Shown in pieces: positions 62,292 through 64,000 of a DNA stretch of 64,000 nucleotides; position 1 is the first letter of the stretch; the number at the start of each line of letters is the position of its first letter. A model generated the notes under the pieces. That model saw only the letters and a list, made by a program, of their open reading frames with translations, had not been told where the DNA came from and did no database searches. The position numbers were made by a program, and so were the translations under genes. The DNA lies in the NCBI RefSeq assembly GCF_001425825.1, contig NZ_LMDM01000001.1:132204-196203 (forward strand). The letters are read 5' to 3'. The stretch comes from Rhizobacter sp. Root1238 (GTDB lineage: Bacteria > Pseudomonadota > Gammaproteobacteria > Burkholderiales > Burkholderiaceae_C).

Positions 62292-63224
62292 ATGCCGCTC
62301 GGTACCCTCGACCGGACACCGCCACCCTTCTTCCGACAGGGCCCTTCGGCGCTCACGCGGCTGATGTTCTTCTCGGCGCTCGCGCTGTTCCTGATGGTGG
62401 CCGACACCCGCTTCAAGCTGACGCAGCCGGTGCGTGCGGTGCTGGCGACGGTGCTGAACCCGGTCGAGCGCGCGCTGCGGGCGCCGGTCGATGCGGTGAG
62501 CGCGGCCAGCGACTACGCGATGGGGCTGCAGGATGCGCTGTCGGCCGAGGCCCGGGCCCGCCGCGAACTGGCCGAGCAGGCGGCCCGCTCGGCGCGCGTC
62601 GAGCAGCTCGAGCAGGAGAACCTGCGGCTGCGCGCGCTGCTCGATCTGCGGCCGGGCCTGAAGGTGCGCTCGCAGACGGCCGAGGTGCTGTACGACGCGC
62701 CCGATCCGTATTCGCGCAAGGTCATCATCGACCGCGGCACGCAGCAGGGCATTGCGGTCGCGTCGCCGGTCATCAACGAAGCCGGCGTGCTCGGCCAGGT
62801 GACGCGGGCCTTCCCGTACAGCGCCGAGGTCACGCTGCTCACCGACAAGGACGCCGCGATCCCGGTGCTGAACATGCGCACCCAGGTGCGCAGCGCCGCC
62901 TTCGGCAATTCGACCGGCGCCGGGCTGGAGCTGCGCTTCATGGCCGGCAATGCCGACGTGCAGGTCGGCGACGTGCTCGCGACCTCGGGCGTCGACGGCG
63001 TCTATCCGTCGGGCATCCCGGTCGCGAAGGTGGTCAGCGTCGACCGGCGCGTCGACACCGGCTTCGCCCGCATCGCGCTGACGCCGGTCGCGCAACCCGA
63101 CGCGGTGCGCCATGTGCTGGTGCTGGAGCCGCTGGGGGTGCAGATGCAGCCCAAGCCCGAGCCGGCGATCGATCCGAATGCCAAGCCCGGCGCCGCCAGC
63201 GGACGAAAGGGGACCCGCCGATGA
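62292..63224 (+). CDS. mreC: Rod shape-determining protein MreC
   Basis: A 310-residue single-pass membrane protein that activates the elongasome. It has an N-terminal cytoplasmic segment, one membrane helix (about 22-40, LMFFSALALFLMVADTRF), a periplasmic coiled coil (about 80-115, VEQLEQENLRLRALLDL) and a beta-domain with YSRKVIIDRGTQQGIAVASPV. A proline-rich tail ends the protein. Its stop overlaps the mreD start. Confidence 0.94.
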   Translation: MPLGTLDRTPPPFFRQGPSALTRLMFFSALALFLMVADTRFKLTQPVRAVLATVLNPVERALRAPVDAVSAASDYAMGLQDALSAEARARRELAEQAARSARVEQLEQENLRLRALLDLRPGLKVRSQTAEVLYDAPDPYSRKVIIDRGTQQGIAVASPVINEAGVLGQVTRAFPYSAEVTLLTDKDAAIPVLNMRTQVRSAAFGNSTGAGLELRFMAGNADVQVGDVLATSGVDGVYPSGIPVAKVVSVDRRVDTGFARIALTPVAQPDAVRHVLVLEPLGVQMQPKPEPAIDPNAKPGAASGRKGTRR

Positions 63225-63739
63225 TGCCGCGTGGCGCCGACCAGCTGCTGTTGCCGGCGAACCCCTGGTTCATCTGGGGTTCGCTGCTGCTGGCCTTCCT
63301 GTTCAACCTGGTGCCGTTCGGCCGGCTGCCGGCCATCCCCGACCTGCTGGCGCTCGCGCTGGTGTTCTGGAACGTGCACCAGCCGCGGCGCATCGGCGTC
63401 GGCATCGCGTTCATGTTCGGGCTGCTGATGGACGTGCACGACAGCGCGGTGCTGGGGCAGCATGCGCTGGCCTACACGCTGCTGAGCTTCTTCACGATCA
63501 CGATCCACCGGCGGCTGCTGTGGTTCGGGCTGCCGCAGCAGGCGCTGCAGATCCTGCCGCTGTTCGTCGCGGCGCACGCGGTCTCGCTGATCGTGAGAAT
63601 GTTGGTGGGCGGCATGCTGCCGGGGTGGGAACTGATGCTCGCGCCGGTGTTCGAAAGCCTGCTGTGGCCGGTGGCATCGTGGGTGCTGCTCGCGCCGCAG
63701 CGCCGGCCGCCGGATCCCGACCAGAACCGGCCCTTGTGA
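63221..63739 (+). CDS. mreD: Rod shape-determining protein MreD
   Basis: A 172-residue inner-membrane protein with about five to six helices. Characteristic parts are the second helix LVPFGRLPAIPDLLALALVF, FMFGLLMDVHDSAVLGQHAL and the terminal LLWPVASWVLLAPQRRP. It couples MreC to the PBP2-RodA machinery. The ATG overlaps the mreC stop (ATGATG), and the PBP2 gene follows after 19 bases. Confidence 0.92.
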   Translation: MMPRGADQLLLPANPWFIWGSLLLAFLFNLVPFGRLPAIPDLLALALVFWNVHQPRRIGVGIAFMFGLLMDVHDSAVLGQHALAYTLLSFFTITIHRRLLWFGLPQQALQILPLFVAAHAVSLIVRMLVGGMLPGWELMLAPVFESLLWPVASWVLLAPQRRPPDPDQNRPL

Positions 63740-63758
63740 CCCTTCGCGCGGTCGTCCG

Positions 63759-64000
63759 ATGACAGAACTCAAGAACGTCGAGCAGGAACTGGGGCGGTTT
63801 CGCACCCGGCTGCTCGCGGCCGCGCTGTTCGTGCTGTGCGCATTCGGGCTGCTGGTGTTCCGCCTCGTCGTGCTGCAGGTGATGCGCCATGACGAACTCT
63901 CGACGCAGGCCGAGAACAACCGCATCGCGGTCGTGCCGATCGTGCCCAACCGCGGGCTGATCGTCGACCGCAACGGCGTCGTGCTGGCCAACAACTACTC
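63759..64000 (+). CDS. mrdA: Penicillin-binding protein 2, 5' part (cut by window edge)
   Basis: The first 80 codons of the elongation-specific transpeptidase. After a charged start (MTELKNVEQELGRFRTRLL) comes one membrane anchor helix (AAALFVLCAFGLLVFRLVV) and then the pedestal-domain beginning AENNRIAVVPIVPNRGLIVDR, a hallmark of PBP2. The gene continues past base 64000; rodA would be expected next. Confidence 0.93.
   Translation, partial: MTELKNVEQELGRFRTRLLAAALFVLCAFGLLVFRLVVLQVMRHDELSTQAENNRIAVVPIVPNRGLIVDRNGVVLANNY

Overview
The window is a very GC-rich (roughly 70%) chromosomal segment, densely packed on both strands, with no rRNA, tRNA, CRISPR array or intact insertion sequence that I could see. 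Gene content and order point to a betaproteobacterium of the order Burkholderiales, probably near the Rubrivivax/Leptothrix/Methylibium group. The best evidence is the right-hand block xth / pyrE / DUF4124 / gatB-gatA-gatC / mreB-mreC-mreD-mrdA, together with a Bug-type (TctC) binding protein and an NCS2 permease. This placement is inference from gene content; no database was searched.

Left part (1-12.4 kb): the end of a maltoporin-type sugar porin, a SLAC1/TehA-type anion channel divergent from a GlxA-type AraC regulator, a GT39 membrane glycosyltransferase, a long-chain acyl-CoA synthetase, a tightly coupled run of two lipoproteins, a PDZ protein and a YggU-family protein, then a GNAT enzyme coupled to a family 3 glycoside hydrolase and a RimJ-like acetyltransferase. 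Next (12.4-19.2 kb) come an AbiE-like nucleotidyltransferase/winged-helix pair with an inverted-repeat pair beside it, a SulP transporter, a GT2-HpnK-GtrA lipid-sugar cassette and a TctC-type binding protein. The 19.3-32 kb stretch is rich in signalling: a hybrid GAF/PAS histidine kinase meets two tandem GGDEF proteins tail to tail, followed by an NCS2 permease, two possible tiny genes with a strong terminator, a TetR-controlled microprotein/hydrolase unit, and a second membrane histidine kinase.

From 32 to 45.5 kb there is a HipBA-like pair and then a complete YejABEF-type peptide importer: permeases and dual ATPase on the minus strand, and three tandem paralogous binding proteins on the plus strand. 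An acetoacetyl-CoA synthetase follows. From 45.5 to 55.4 kb are a flavin reductase, an M14 amidase broken by a 5-bp repeat, a DinB protein, an ECF sigma/anti-sigma pair, an AmpG-type permease, an M48 protease, a Crp-type and a LuxR-type regulator, an esterase, an outer-membrane protein and a VapBC pair. The last 8.5 kb is core: DNA repair, pyrimidine synthesis, the GatCAB amidotransferase and the rod-shape operon.

The most unusual signals are: (1) a four-copy, about 78-bp, three-hairpin intergenic repeat that fills gaps between gene ends and shows a compensatory base-pair change between copies; (2) a GCGCC pentanucleotide tract whose extra unit exactly explains the frameshift in the M14 amidase gene; (3) the AbiE-like module with its 19-bp inverted repeats; (4) matching TetR palindromes that define a small regulon containing a 38-residue membrane peptide.
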